Part shown: positions 1 through 10,560 of the stretch, one piece after another
How the letters are laid out: each line of letters starts with the position of its first letter
How positions within the stretch are numbered: position 1 is the stretch's first letter
NCBI GenBank assembly: GCA_029532415.1
Contig: JAQOTA010000042.1
Coordinates: forward strand, 868,001-932,000
Direction: 5' to 3'
Length of the DNA: 64,000 bases
From: Marasmius tenuissimus
Taxonomy: Eukaryota > Basidiomycota > Agaricomycetes > Agaricales > Marasmiaceae
Position numbers and translations under genes: made by a program
The notes under the pieces: model-generated
Seen by the model: the letters and a program-made list of their open reading frames with translations, nothing else
Told to the model about the DNA's origin: nothing
Databases searched by the model: none

Positions 1-880
1 AACAAATTCAACCCGGTCGGTTCGGTGGTGCTGAGTAGAGTATTGATGGTGGGGAGTGACCTTTGTATATATATTTTGATGGCATGAAAAGGGAAAATGA
101 CCTCCGCATTGCGTCTGGGGTATGGTGTGATCCATTCAACCTCTCAGATTTTTGTTTTGCGATGCTCAATATACAGGAATCTTGATACATCCTCGGAAGT
201 CCCGTCTGCCATTTCCGAGGTGCAGCCCTTGAAGGTGAGAACAAACGAATGGACAGTTAGCCCAATCGAGAACATGTGAACGGTATGTGTGCTATTACAG
301 CCATCGTATTGATTGTAGACGCTTTTTCATTTTTAGTTCCGCATTTTCTATTTATACCAAGCACAATCTACTCCGATTTTGGACAGGGCAGGCCCGACGC
401 TCACACGGTACCCAAAGGTACAAGGACTCCAGCAGCAGTGTTCGGCTTAGAAAAACATATCTCTCGCTTGGTTACTGGGTGGCTGCACCCGTTATTTTTG
501 ATGTTATGAGGAAGAGAAGCCTCCAGCTGTTCCCATGTCTGGCACAAACAAAAGCCTTCCCATACACACCTCTCTTTCGATTGGATTCATTTGTCCGCAC
601 ATCTCCTATCATTTATCTCAGAGCCACGGATAACTGTATTCCACTGACTAGGGGAATTAAAGACTGTGTCATTTGTTCAGTCTACAAATTTAACGGCCGT
701 ACTCGTACTAGTTGAAGCGACGCTACAAAAGAGAAGTTGTAGAAGAAGAAATGTCCGGCGGCAAAGGTAGTGTATGCCTGGTCTGTATGAGAAGCTATAC
801 TAAGGGGTATCATATATTCAGTCTAGGTACTGAGGCGTAAGGTACTTGGATGCAGAGGCCTCAAATATTCGCCTCCGCAC
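1..880. other. No confident gene; weakly duplicated sequence
   Basis: I can support no gene here. The stretch at about 130-290 resembles 5060-5225: both hold related words around 'caatatacagg', 'gaacaaacg' and 'cccaatcgaga' in the same order. It is therefore probably part of an old, locally repeated block. Open frames are short and overlap on both strands, and I see no clear splice structure. Confidence 0.4.
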
Positions 881-3800
881 CACACACAGTGCCAGCAGTA
901 TCAATTGAGATAGGAGAATACGGCGTTGACGAGTGCGATATCGCGAGCGGTGAGATGCAGACTGCGCGGGACAACGATTACAGTCTGCTCCCTTCGCCAG
1001 TATAGGGTAGCCAGTAACGAAAATGATTCTGGTAAAAGAGGGGGGCGAGTGCACAAAGGTAAATACTTCAATAGAGCAGTGTCTTCATCTGATGATCGCG
1101 GTGCCGAAGGAGGTCCAAGGTTGTCTGATACTCGCTTGAAGGTACTCGCAGGCAATACACAGGATAAAGAGCGATACATACTCGCGATAGTTCCAATCAA
1201 CCCCGTCGTCTCCCAGCTAAATGTCGCCCATCAATCGCAAGGCCGGCCTATCCTCCATACTTCCTCTACTAATTTGCCGGTTAGTGGATACGGTCTCTAA
1301 TCGGTAACAACATTATCCATCTCTCCATATGAGTCCCTTTCATTCATGACGACTCGCTACCACCAGTCCGATACGGCAACGACGTTTTCCCTCCAACAAC
1401 CTCGCTCGAGTCACAGCAGATACTGTATGATCCAGGTAGGGGTACGTTACGGTAATTCGACAAGTTTGGGGAGCCACGTTAGCCTTGCAGCCTCAGGAAT
1501 CTCGAAAAGATGGCTGTTATCAGAGTGTCATTCTTCTGATAGTTCCGAGCTCTAAGTGACCCATAGACGTCGCTAGATCGAAAATATTAGCTCAAAGGGA
1601 CATATCTCGAAATGTCACGAAAAGAACATACCTGACATATTACACGACCTACCCCGTAGTGTACCCACATCGTTGAGAGGGTCGAGAAACAAAGCTGCAC
1701 GCGTGAATTTGAGGGGATTACAATCTCAAAACAAGGCATTCAGATTCAAAAAGAACGGAAAGCTCACTGAATACTACAAGACGGTCGTCATCCCAGTGAA
1801 TACGGAAATCTATAGCACGGTTTATATAGCGAAGAGGTAGGCGGAGGTCATTATGATAACCAGTTCAACCGCATAGATAGGCCCCACCCAACCCTTTGCG
1901 AGGCGAAAAAGACGAAGCTCAACCGAGCAGAGGGATAGTTCCAGCGAATGAGGGAAACGGCTGAACCTATTTATGCACCTCGTTCCCCAATGGCTATCTC
2001 AACCAGAGAATACGAGCGTGCCAATAAAGGAGCTAATTTTCACGTCGTTTTGATGGTGATAAGCATCTGAATAGTTGGTCTCGGGGGACGTCCAACAAGA
2101 ATGAGCGGGGCTGTGCATACAATCCAGTTCACAACCGTAGCAGGGGAAGAGAAGCGTACATCTCAATGCTATAACCGTTCAAAACCTCTTGGGGAGCAAC
2201 GGCAATGGAATTGGGGATCGCCAGTCTATAAATAATGGATGTAGTAGGGAAAACCCATTGGCCGTGCTGCTAGGAGTGGAACGAGCGTATAATAATGAGG
2301 AATAGACACGAAGCGTTGGGTAGTGTCGCGGGAAATAGCCCTATGTCTGTGAAAATATCAATACGCCGGGCGCTGGTATGGATGCAGAAGGAAACGTACC
2401 TTCAAAATGTCAGCAGTACTCTCATGGCCACCTCACACTTCCTCTCAAGACTCACACTGTCCAAAATTCTTCGAAATCTGAGGCCTGATGCCGGGTAAGT
2501 GCAGGCTAAAATCTCGGACCGCGGGCAGCAATAAATTGAGCTTACAACGCATAGGGTCGATAGGAGAAGCGAGAACGAAGGGAACGGGTGGAAGGGGGAG
2601 GGAGAGATTAGCCAGGATTTTACCCACCTCAACATCAATCAACCAATGCCCATGAATCGACCTCGCATAGGTGAAAAACAGTGGGGTTATGGCGACCGCG
2701 ATGAAAACGCCGACCCCAAATCCTTCCAAATTCCATCGCTTGATTGGTGTCGTTTGACTGTCAGCTATGGTAAGTATAGACCTGTGACATGCCCGTCAAT
2801 GAGCAAGCGTCGATTGACGGACCTGGAGATCTGAGTTTGAATTGGCTGGTGACTTTTCCACTACCATATATAGGTTTGGTCAAAGTGATCGGACAGCCTA
2901 TGATCGAAAATAAAGGTGGCAAATATTTTCTTCAAGCTTGCTTGTTCGCATCCACCCCCCTTTTCGCACGAATTCCCCCCCTCCAAACTCAGGCAAACGA
3001 CTCGGGAGATCAGAAAATCTTTATGTTCACAACATTAAGACGCGAGAACTTGAGTTTTATCTCTCAAATACAGCAAGAAAGCGATCGGGACCACGGTAAG
3101 CTACTCACACTGCTCAATCATCTTGGGAGGTGGTCAACCAGCTCATTACAAGTCTTTGTGACTCTCTGTGCTACTTCTGGTCAGGCCTGGAGGCTCTTAC
3201 CAAACTGGAGACTGGAATTCAGAGCAATAATGCAGGCAACGTGACACGAAGGAAATACTCGCCACGTTTATTTTCGATCATAAACTGTCCGATCACTTTG
3301 GCCAAACCTATATGGTAGTGGAAAAGTCACCAGCCAATTCAAACTCAGATCTCCAGGCCCCTCACAACAACGTTTCTTGTGAGGGGTCGGTTACAGGCCT
3401 ATGGTAAGTATATCACGCGCACCCAAAGGTCCTCAGACACCACTGACCAAAGAAATTGATCAGGAAAGGATAGGGAGTAGTTGTAGAAGAAGAGACCATG
3501 GAAGCGAAGAGGAAAGAGAGGCCCGCGTTCTGGGACCCAGCTCCGAGATTTGCCGGCCGAGCGGAGATGCTGTAGGGCCGGTTCATCAATAACTTCCACG
3601 TATTTCTTCCACCGTCCGCTCTCCCTAGTGTTCATCTCAGTCCAGTACAGCCCCTAGCGTTGAATTTATAGCCTTTGGAGGACGGATGGCACAATCGCGA
3701 GGGAAAAGATATATGGTAGATGATTCTAGGACGGGGGTGGCGGTCAAAGCAGTGGGAGTCACTCTAAATTTAGCATCCTCCTACCAAAACCTCTTCCAAG

Positions 3801-5330
3801 CCACCTTCAACCTCTTCAACCTCTTCTCAAACGCCTCCAAATCCACCTCAATCCACCCTCAAACCTGCCTCGACCTCCCCCAAAGAGTGGGCAAAACATC
3901 TCCGAAGACGCCGATCTGGCCATCCTTGTACAACCACCTATTTTTCTATATATCGACAAACCGTGGAACGTGGCATCCATTTTCCAGAGAGCTGTACCCA
4001 GCTCAACCACTCCACTTGCGGGTCAACTAGCGTTGGTCTACCCAGGAGTCAACTTGTGCGTCTTTTCGACTGAAGATTGACGGAGCCTTGACTACCTCCC
4101 TAGTACTAGTACGCTCTTGGCTCCCTACTGGAAAGCAAATCGAAATATTGGAGCTCGACTCCGGGGCTTGTACGTTCCCTTACCCAGAAATAATGCTACC
4201 TTTGAAGATTGTTTCGGCTTCGGGTATGTTCCGTGATTTAACATTCTCGTCAAGTTGACGATACAGTATTTTTCACGCTGAGCGAAGTTCATTTATCGTT
4301 TTGTGGACCTCGAGTTTTACTCTGTAATATCTTACGAGGGAGCAAGCGTTGTTATGAAGCTCCGCTGGACAAGCCCTCGCTCAATGTCGGCCTCTCCTCA
4401 TCCTCAATGTCGCGGTCAGCGTATAAGACTGGTATGTTAGTACGGTGCATTGGAATTCTACTCTGAACATAATCCAAGTGTTTAACGGCTATGGATGGGA
4501 CTAAAATTTGCCATGACTCCCAATGACTGACTGAATCTCCACAAGACCTCATCAAAATGCTGGATATACAATGACACTGGTTGCTCATCATTGTCAACAA
4601 GCTCTTTCCCGCCTTCTCCAGCCTGTTGCTACATCTCTTGCTGTATCTGGAACCGCTGTCTCAGGTTCGCCCATGGAGACCATTATACGTTTTAATTCTG
4701 ACACTAGGTCCTCGTATCTCGAAAAACACTGGTCTGTATGTCTCCTCAGATACTCGTCGGCCCATGTGATGTTGACAACTTGTGTCTTTTCACCCTCAGC
4801 ACAACCGCAACAGCAATATGAATCCCATCATCTCGCAAAGCTAATCAGAAAGTTCGACTCATTGTCTCCCTGGTCTGATCAACACGGTTTTGGCCCCCGT
4901 GATGTTATGGAACCTCAACCGTGCGTGCATCATTCTCCTTCACCGTCACCGCCATGCTCAGCTAGTGTGAGTTTAGCCTCTGTAGAACAATACCTCAAGG
5001 AAAAGGAGGAGAAAGTGCCATTATCTTTTGTCGCACCAGCTACGCTGCGCTGCACTCGGTTGTTCATGTTTCTGTATTGCGACGTTCAGCATATACAGGG
5101 ACCTCGATACGTGCGCAGAAGTCCCTCTGACAACATCCAATTATAGCCCTAGAAGTCAAGAACAAACGGGATGAACCAGCCCAATCGAGAGCAGGCAAAT
5201 GGTATGTGTGACATTGCTATGGTCCCAGCTGATCGGAACTTTGGTTAGGAAACACCCACCGTCACCAGTAGCCAATAGCAAGCATCTACGACGCTTGTCA
5301 TGACCATGTCCTCGCTCTTCGAGCCGAAAG
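880..5330 (-). pseudogene. Decayed multi-exon gene block, copy 1 (unidentified family)
   Basis: This block aligns in order with about 10560-13400. Shared stretches include 900-1440 with 10560-11120, 1960-2460 with 11570-12000, 2650-2765 with 12200-12330, 3415-3650 with 12360-12600, and 4350-4560 with 13050-13250. The coding direction appears to be minus: the better-kept copy 2 has open minus-strand exons that are interrupted here. For example, at about 1345-1400 the frame matching the copy 2 exon runs into a TAG after a DWW motif. A hydrophobic minus-strand segment (about 2630-2730, VFIAVAITPLFFTYA) suggests the ancestral protein had a membrane segment. I do not recognise the family. The block is interrupted at 2779-3398 by a DNA element that copy 2 lacks. 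Exon boundaries are not resolved. Confidence 0.4.
2765..3412. mobile_element. Non-autonomous DNA element with ~150-bp TIRs
   Basis: A 620-bp insert (2779-3398) has long terminal inverted repeats. About 150 bp at the left end (from GACCTGTGACATGCCC) matches the reverse complement of the right end; the best-kept stretch contains CCTGGAGATCTGAGTTTGAA on both sides. The insert is flanked by a direct repeat CTATGGTAAGTATA at 2765-2778 and 3399-3412, and the paralogous block near 12330-12360 lacks it, so it is a genuine insertion. Long TIRs with a target duplication of at least 9 bp fit Mutator-like elements; 14 bp is longer than the usual 9-11. No transposase is visible inside. Confidence 0.75.
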
Positions 5331-6496
5331 GGTTCTTTGATTGGTACCCAGAACACAATCGTGAACTCAAGTGGTGCGCGAGGCAAACGATTGTATCAAT
5401 TTACGTTCCCTCGAGATATCGGTGGTTCATGCTCATCCTGTACTAGTGTTCGGGGGAGTATTTACGTCTTTACCTGTCTAGAACGTCCGTCGTTGATACT
5501 GCATTGCATAAAACCAAGTAGAATCGAGTAACCCCGATTGCCAATGAGTCAAGTGTGTGATATTTCTTTTTGTCTCTTTAGTCTAGCCGGGCTCATACGA
5601 TCTTTTAGTTATGAGAACGCCACGGCTTTATCCTCCACCATGTCCTTGTCGCTCCCCAGTACCCAATGGTCCTGAGAATCTGACAATACTAATGACTCAT
5701 GAGCATAGCTCGGGCGGCCAATGAATGGCTCAGTAGGCTTCCTCATGAGGTACGTGTGCGCTATTCCGTTGACGTCGTTTTCCGTGCTAATCAAAGTACC
5801 TTCAGGAATATCAATGACAACTCAGAGTACACCGTGATGGGGTGTTTCGAGTCATGCCGGAGGCAACTGGATGGAGGGAAATCGCAATGGTCTCATATAC
5901 AACGCGCTCGGATAGGCACCTCGAGTACATTTCATCTTCGGTGTACCGGTTACATTCCCCAGCCATCGGCTACCTACTATGTACCGTTATCAGTCATGTA
6001 CGTTGTCGCCATGTCGACACCGAGTGCTTTCGTTCTCGTCATTGCTTTAGAGGGAAACACAAGTACTTGACTATACCTCATGTATTTTACCCGCTCTGTA
6101 GGATTGCTTCGAATCCCCGAACTACAACTAGCCATGATAGGTTGCTCGCCCTCCACATATGCCAGCCTCTGAATGGCCATAGTGGTAAGTTCTATAGCTA
6201 CAACGCGAGGCCTCTGCACATGCATCGTCGTGAGAAGCAGCCTGTTGATGTCCCATTTTTAGCCGCATTATTCACTGGAGAATAAGGTAATAGTTGTTAT
6301 GCAAAACACAAATAGGGTTTCGTGAGGAAACGAGAGAAAGTACACGTTTGTAGTCTACTACTCATGAGTATCAACCAGATCCCATTCATCCGGAACGTCG
6401 GCGGGGCTTCCTGAGCTCACGGTCTCAGATTCTCTCTTCTGCTTAGACTTGGGAGAAGCGGCTAAGAATGGATCTTTAACCGGTGCGTATAGATAT
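5330..6496. other. Left part of duplication; short frames only
   Basis: Between the decayed block and the duplicated gene I find no full gene. The part from about 5965 to 6230 is about 80% identical to 61415-61665. In both copies a minus-strand frame keeps the motif YVEGEQPI followed by an ASC.SGIR segment (about 6100-6160 and 61545-61600), so an exon on that strand is possible. Plus-strand frames are equally open, so I leave direction and product undecided. Confidence 0.35.
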
Positions 6497-8700
6497 TCAC
6501 AAAATACTCGTACCGTTCTTCCTCGTCCAGAGTCCGAAGCCTTTGACCAGGAGTGCAGGAATCGAACACTTCTCCTCATGCACGACTTCAGAATTCGTAG
6601 GTGTATCGACGAGGGAGAATGTTGATGGAGAAGTGAATTGAGATATCAAAGGGGATGGTTCATCACCGTCCGAGTCTTCGAGCTCGACCATTCGTTTATC
6701 ATGAGGATCACCTGGAGCGCGGATCAGGTTGTGTCAAAAATGAGGAGTCATAGTACACACCTCGTATCATCTCGGGATAGCCGTGATCTCGAGCATATCG
6801 CTTGCCATCGGACTCGTAACCTTTCTTATGCAGATATGTCTTAACAACGTTGTACTCCCTGGCCCACCAAAATGACCCGGTCCACTCATTAACTTCCAGC
6901 TCAGGTATCCCATACTTCTCCCAATCCTTCTTTGCAATTGTAACTTTTCCTTTCGGGTCCGATGTCCAGTAGAACAGGGGGTCGGGCAAGGGAGCACGTA
7001 CACAGTACATTCCATCGATGTGCTCGACACAGAGAGGCGGAACAAGAAGGTAGGCACGGGGAGATAATGTGTGGTTATAGGGAAATTTGCCAGTGAGGGA
7101 GAGTCCCACTTCATCAATGAGAGCTGGATATAGGTATCAGATGGAGGTGAATATTCAAAAGTAAATAGTCAAAAACTTACAGGTCCAGGGATAGACCATT
7201 GAGGAATCATGCTGACTGAGATAAGCCCCCCGGAGGCAATCTCGGTCCTTCAACGGAAGGCGCAATGAGAAGCGTAGATTGATTTGAGCCTCGTGGATGT
7301 TGGACGATTGAAAGTCCACCCGTGAATAAACTGCATTTCTCAGTAAACTATCGGATGAAGAGATGAATGTGGGGACACCTTTTCCAGAGTAACTTGCCTT
7401 GATGTTGCAGCTGCGTGACTCAAAGTGCCACTCGGGAGGCGGAGTGGAGGGGAAGTGAGCAAGAACATCACTTCCGTCCTTGACGACAGCGCCAAATGTC
7501 AGGAGGCCATGTGGTGCAGAGTTTGACAGGTCATCTCTCCACGTTTTCCCCAAGGACACAGCACAGTTCAAAAGGCTACCGAAAGTGCGGTTGAAATAGG
7601 CGGTGATGTCATCAACATCGAGTTGGGGACGAGTTCCTTGGGGAAGTGGGGTGAATGGGGAGTCGTAATCGTCATCCTCCCGTTGTTTGATGGAGGTGGA
7701 AGCCGGGTCGTAGAGCCAAGATCCGGCGTTGAGATCGAATGTCCAGTCGGACCAGCCGTACGAAACCTGGCGTGCTATATTTAGCCAGGCACCACGAAAC
7801 ATAGCCAACTCACCGGAACTGCCACAGAGTCATCGGCACGGAGGGCTCGGATTGCGACTTCCTGGAGATACTGTCAGTAGGGGATAGATAGAAGAGTGAT
7901 AGCGGTACGTGTGTATAATCAAGGTAGGTATAAACCAATCCACGTTCAGGATATCGCCTAAGAAGCTCTGATCCATTGGCCAGCTCTGCAACCCAGCCCA
8001 GTCAACCAACTTCGATAATTGGTCTAGCGGAAACCATCGTACCTGCGTGCATAATAAAAGTTGGCATCTCTGACAACACCAGTCCCAACATCTGAGTCAA
8101 ATGCCGTGGTCTAGACGTGATTGTCGAGATGAGGGCCAAACAATCGTGCCAAATTGAGTACTACCTGTTAGTCGTGTACGTCTTATACAGCTTTTTCCAC
8201 AACTATATCACATCGTCACTCCATATAATCATTGCAGAGCTCAACGTGTACTCGCCTGACATAAAGTGGCCTTGTCTTTCTTCTCCACTGGCTCAAACTT
8301 GACAATGGTGACCATGCAGTTGTAGTTTGGATAGATAGCGGCGGTATGAAAACTCTGAGCCTGTTTTCATCTTCCTCGCATCTGCCAGTACGACATCGGT
8401 TGATTGTTGTGACGTTCCCGCCGATATGTTGAAACTGTGGGTTTCCATTGAATACAAGGCCTCGGGCGTTGGGGAAGATATTCGACAGGGTGGTCAAGTC
8501 AAAGGGGACCGGGAGCGGAATTGAGACATCATCTGTATATGTGAGGCCTCCAGCTGAGCTGACGTTACTCCAGCCTCGTGGTATACACGATCTAGTGTTG
8601 CACATAAAACCCACCACTGGGCAGCCTCCCGCAACACTTTCAATCTGATCCCCTCTACCTCCATTAAAGACGTAGCGCGCTCATTAGAAGGCTGCGGCAC
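6497..8700 (-). CDS. Unidentified multi-exon gene, paralogue A
   Basis: Function unknown. Exons that join in phase on the minus strand are about 7936-7991 (ends RRYPE.GL), 7814-7870 (YLQEVAIRALRADD), 7181-7766 (starts VSYGWSDWTFDL), 6761-7123 (starts LIDEVG) and 6497-6711. All introns show GT/AG ends; donors GTGAGT and GTAAGT are clear at the two middle introns. The protein is rich in Trp and Tyr (GSWLYDP, WEKYGIPELEV, GSFWW) and ends in an acidic Ser/Pro-rich tail. Compared with paralogue B at 61803-63823, copy A hits an in-frame TGA at 6497-6499 about 45 residues before the conserved C terminus (VPDEW.LVDT), which is still readable in another frame at 6361-6410. N-terminal exons probably lie in 8250-8700; a frame there holds an NGNPQFQHIGGNVT motif, but I could not close the splice phases. 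Confidence 0.6.
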
Positions 8701-8765
8701 TCCGGGTACGATCGTTCAAGATTGGGGCCTCACCGCATGCAGTGTCCCAACATATCGAGCTACTA

Positions 8766-9134
8766 CTGACCTATTTCAATCAATTCGGATGTCACGCGTC
8801 ACAGGCCCCCCAGTATCCGAAATTTTTTCGGATGGTCACTAGGTCACAGGGGGGTCATCCGAAATGTTCCCAAATGTGACATAATTTCGGGCGGCCCAAA
8901 AGGCCAAGAAATCGGACTTTCTGCCATTTTTTGGCCTGAATCTGGTGCATTCTGCAAATTTTGACTGGTGGCGACTCTCAGCCGCCGTGATTCTCCCTCA
9001 GCCTGCCCCATCCCTCATAGTTCCATACGAAATTTCCACCGGTGTCACCGGTCACTGACCTGCCATCCGAATTCATGCCAGAAAATTTTTCGGTCACACG
9101 GGAAACCCCATCCGAATTGATTGAAATAGGTCAG
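8766..9134. mobile_element. MITE, Tc1/mariner-type (TA target site)
   Basis: A 369-bp element has perfect 26-bp terminal inverted repeats beginning CTGACCTATTTCAATCAATT at the left, mirrored at the right. It is flanked by TA at 8764-8765 and 9135-9136. It has no coding capacity. Inner repeats of ATCCGAAAT and TTTTTCGG are also present in both orientations. TA duplication plus short TIRs fits a mariner/Stowaway-like MITE; the assignment rests on the ends alone. Confidence 0.8.
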
Positions 9135-9136
9135 TA

Positions 9137-10560
9137 TAGACGAGATCTAAGAATGAATGTCAAGTGTGCTTTGGCTCACCCAAACCACACAGAGACAGCG
9201 GTACACCGTAGACTACGACGTGCAGGTTCATGCTTGAGCTTTGGCAGATGCCAGAGATACCAGGTTATAAACCCTCTATCCTTTCGACAGAAGCAAACAC
9301 GTTTCAATCAATCGATATATTAATTCATCATCTGGACTGCCTCGGACAACAGCTGTGGAAGAGGCGCTGAGACGTTCATATCCGGTGCACCGATCCACCG
9401 GTCCTTCATCAGATTGCTGTGGGTCCTAAAAGCAGCGAGGAGGACCCAAATTTGAGCAGGTCAAATGATCACTCGACCTCCGCCCATACATTGCGGAGCG
9501 TACCCATTGCCCTGAGCGCAACAGGAAAGTCCAACTTGGGTCCAAGTTCACCGGAAGTCTCGGGCTCGGACTTCTCAGAATGCACGTGGACAGAAAGTTC
9601 AAGGAGCGGATGGGATAAAGTCGAACGCAAGTTGCTCTCCGGCCACTACGACAACGATGGGTTTCATGGATCATATCCACCGCTCTGGTTCTTGTACCAT
9701 ACTTTTCACCCTTGGAAACATCCCGGTGCTTCACTGAGATACTTATGACTCTCCAGGTCCTTATGTGAACCACAAATCGCATTGGTCTAGACGAGGCAGA
9801 TCCCAACGATTCAGCAGAAGGATAGGCTGATTGAACATGATGTATCTCTGTGTAGTAGGTGATCTATTCACTTTTCATCTCGCTTACCTTCGAGTCGTCT
9901 CGGTCAGTAATCTCCTTTCAGCTGGTGTTAGTTGTTTATTCGATATCGGATATCCAAGGATGTCTGCAAAGGTCTGCAGCCGCCGTGTCTGGGTGTTCTT
10001 CTCTATGCTACGAGATAATGGTGTCGTTGTCGATGGTTGTAGTCGTAAATAATTGAAGAAGAATCCTGCGATACCAAAGGCTCGGTTTCATCGGGTGAAT
10101 TGACAGCGGCGGGGCTCATAGTCTCCAATACTTAGATCTAGCCATTTTCATGATCTTCAGCGTCATGGCTTGTAGCCGGGTGATATAGAGCATGGTTAAG
10201 AAGTTCGAGCTACAGGCGTTGATTGGTGAATACGGTAAGTGATTTGGACGCTTTTGAATTAGGTTTCGTGAGGGATAGTGCAGTTTATTTCATTCTGATA
10301 TTCATTGTAGTGCCAATCTGGTCCATCGAGCTGAGAAATGCACGAAGTAAAAGTACCATCTATTCAGCTTACAAAACCGAGCTATCAGAAAAGCGGACTG
10401 TTTGATCACATCTAAGAACATGACACTGATGTATGTACTAGTAGTCGTAGCTACAGGTACGGGAGGGAGTACTAAACAGCGGTTAGACGTACAAAGGGAC
10501 CCAAGACGACAAGTATGTAGCCGGTATGAAAGTTCAGTATACAATGTATATAGAAGTCAT
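9137..10560. other. No confident gene
   Basis: Open frames up to about 126 codons occur on both strands (for example minus 9426-9806 and plus 9419-9748) and overlap each other. None shows a recognisable domain, and the base composition does not favour either strand. I can assign nothing here. Confidence 0.3.

Noticed and set aside
3740..4020. Arg/Leu-rich minus-strand frame (LRRLKRLKVAWKRFW) as an antimicrobial-type peptide
   Set aside because: It comes from a degenerate AACCTCTTC repeat and has no start, signal or conservation in the second block copy.
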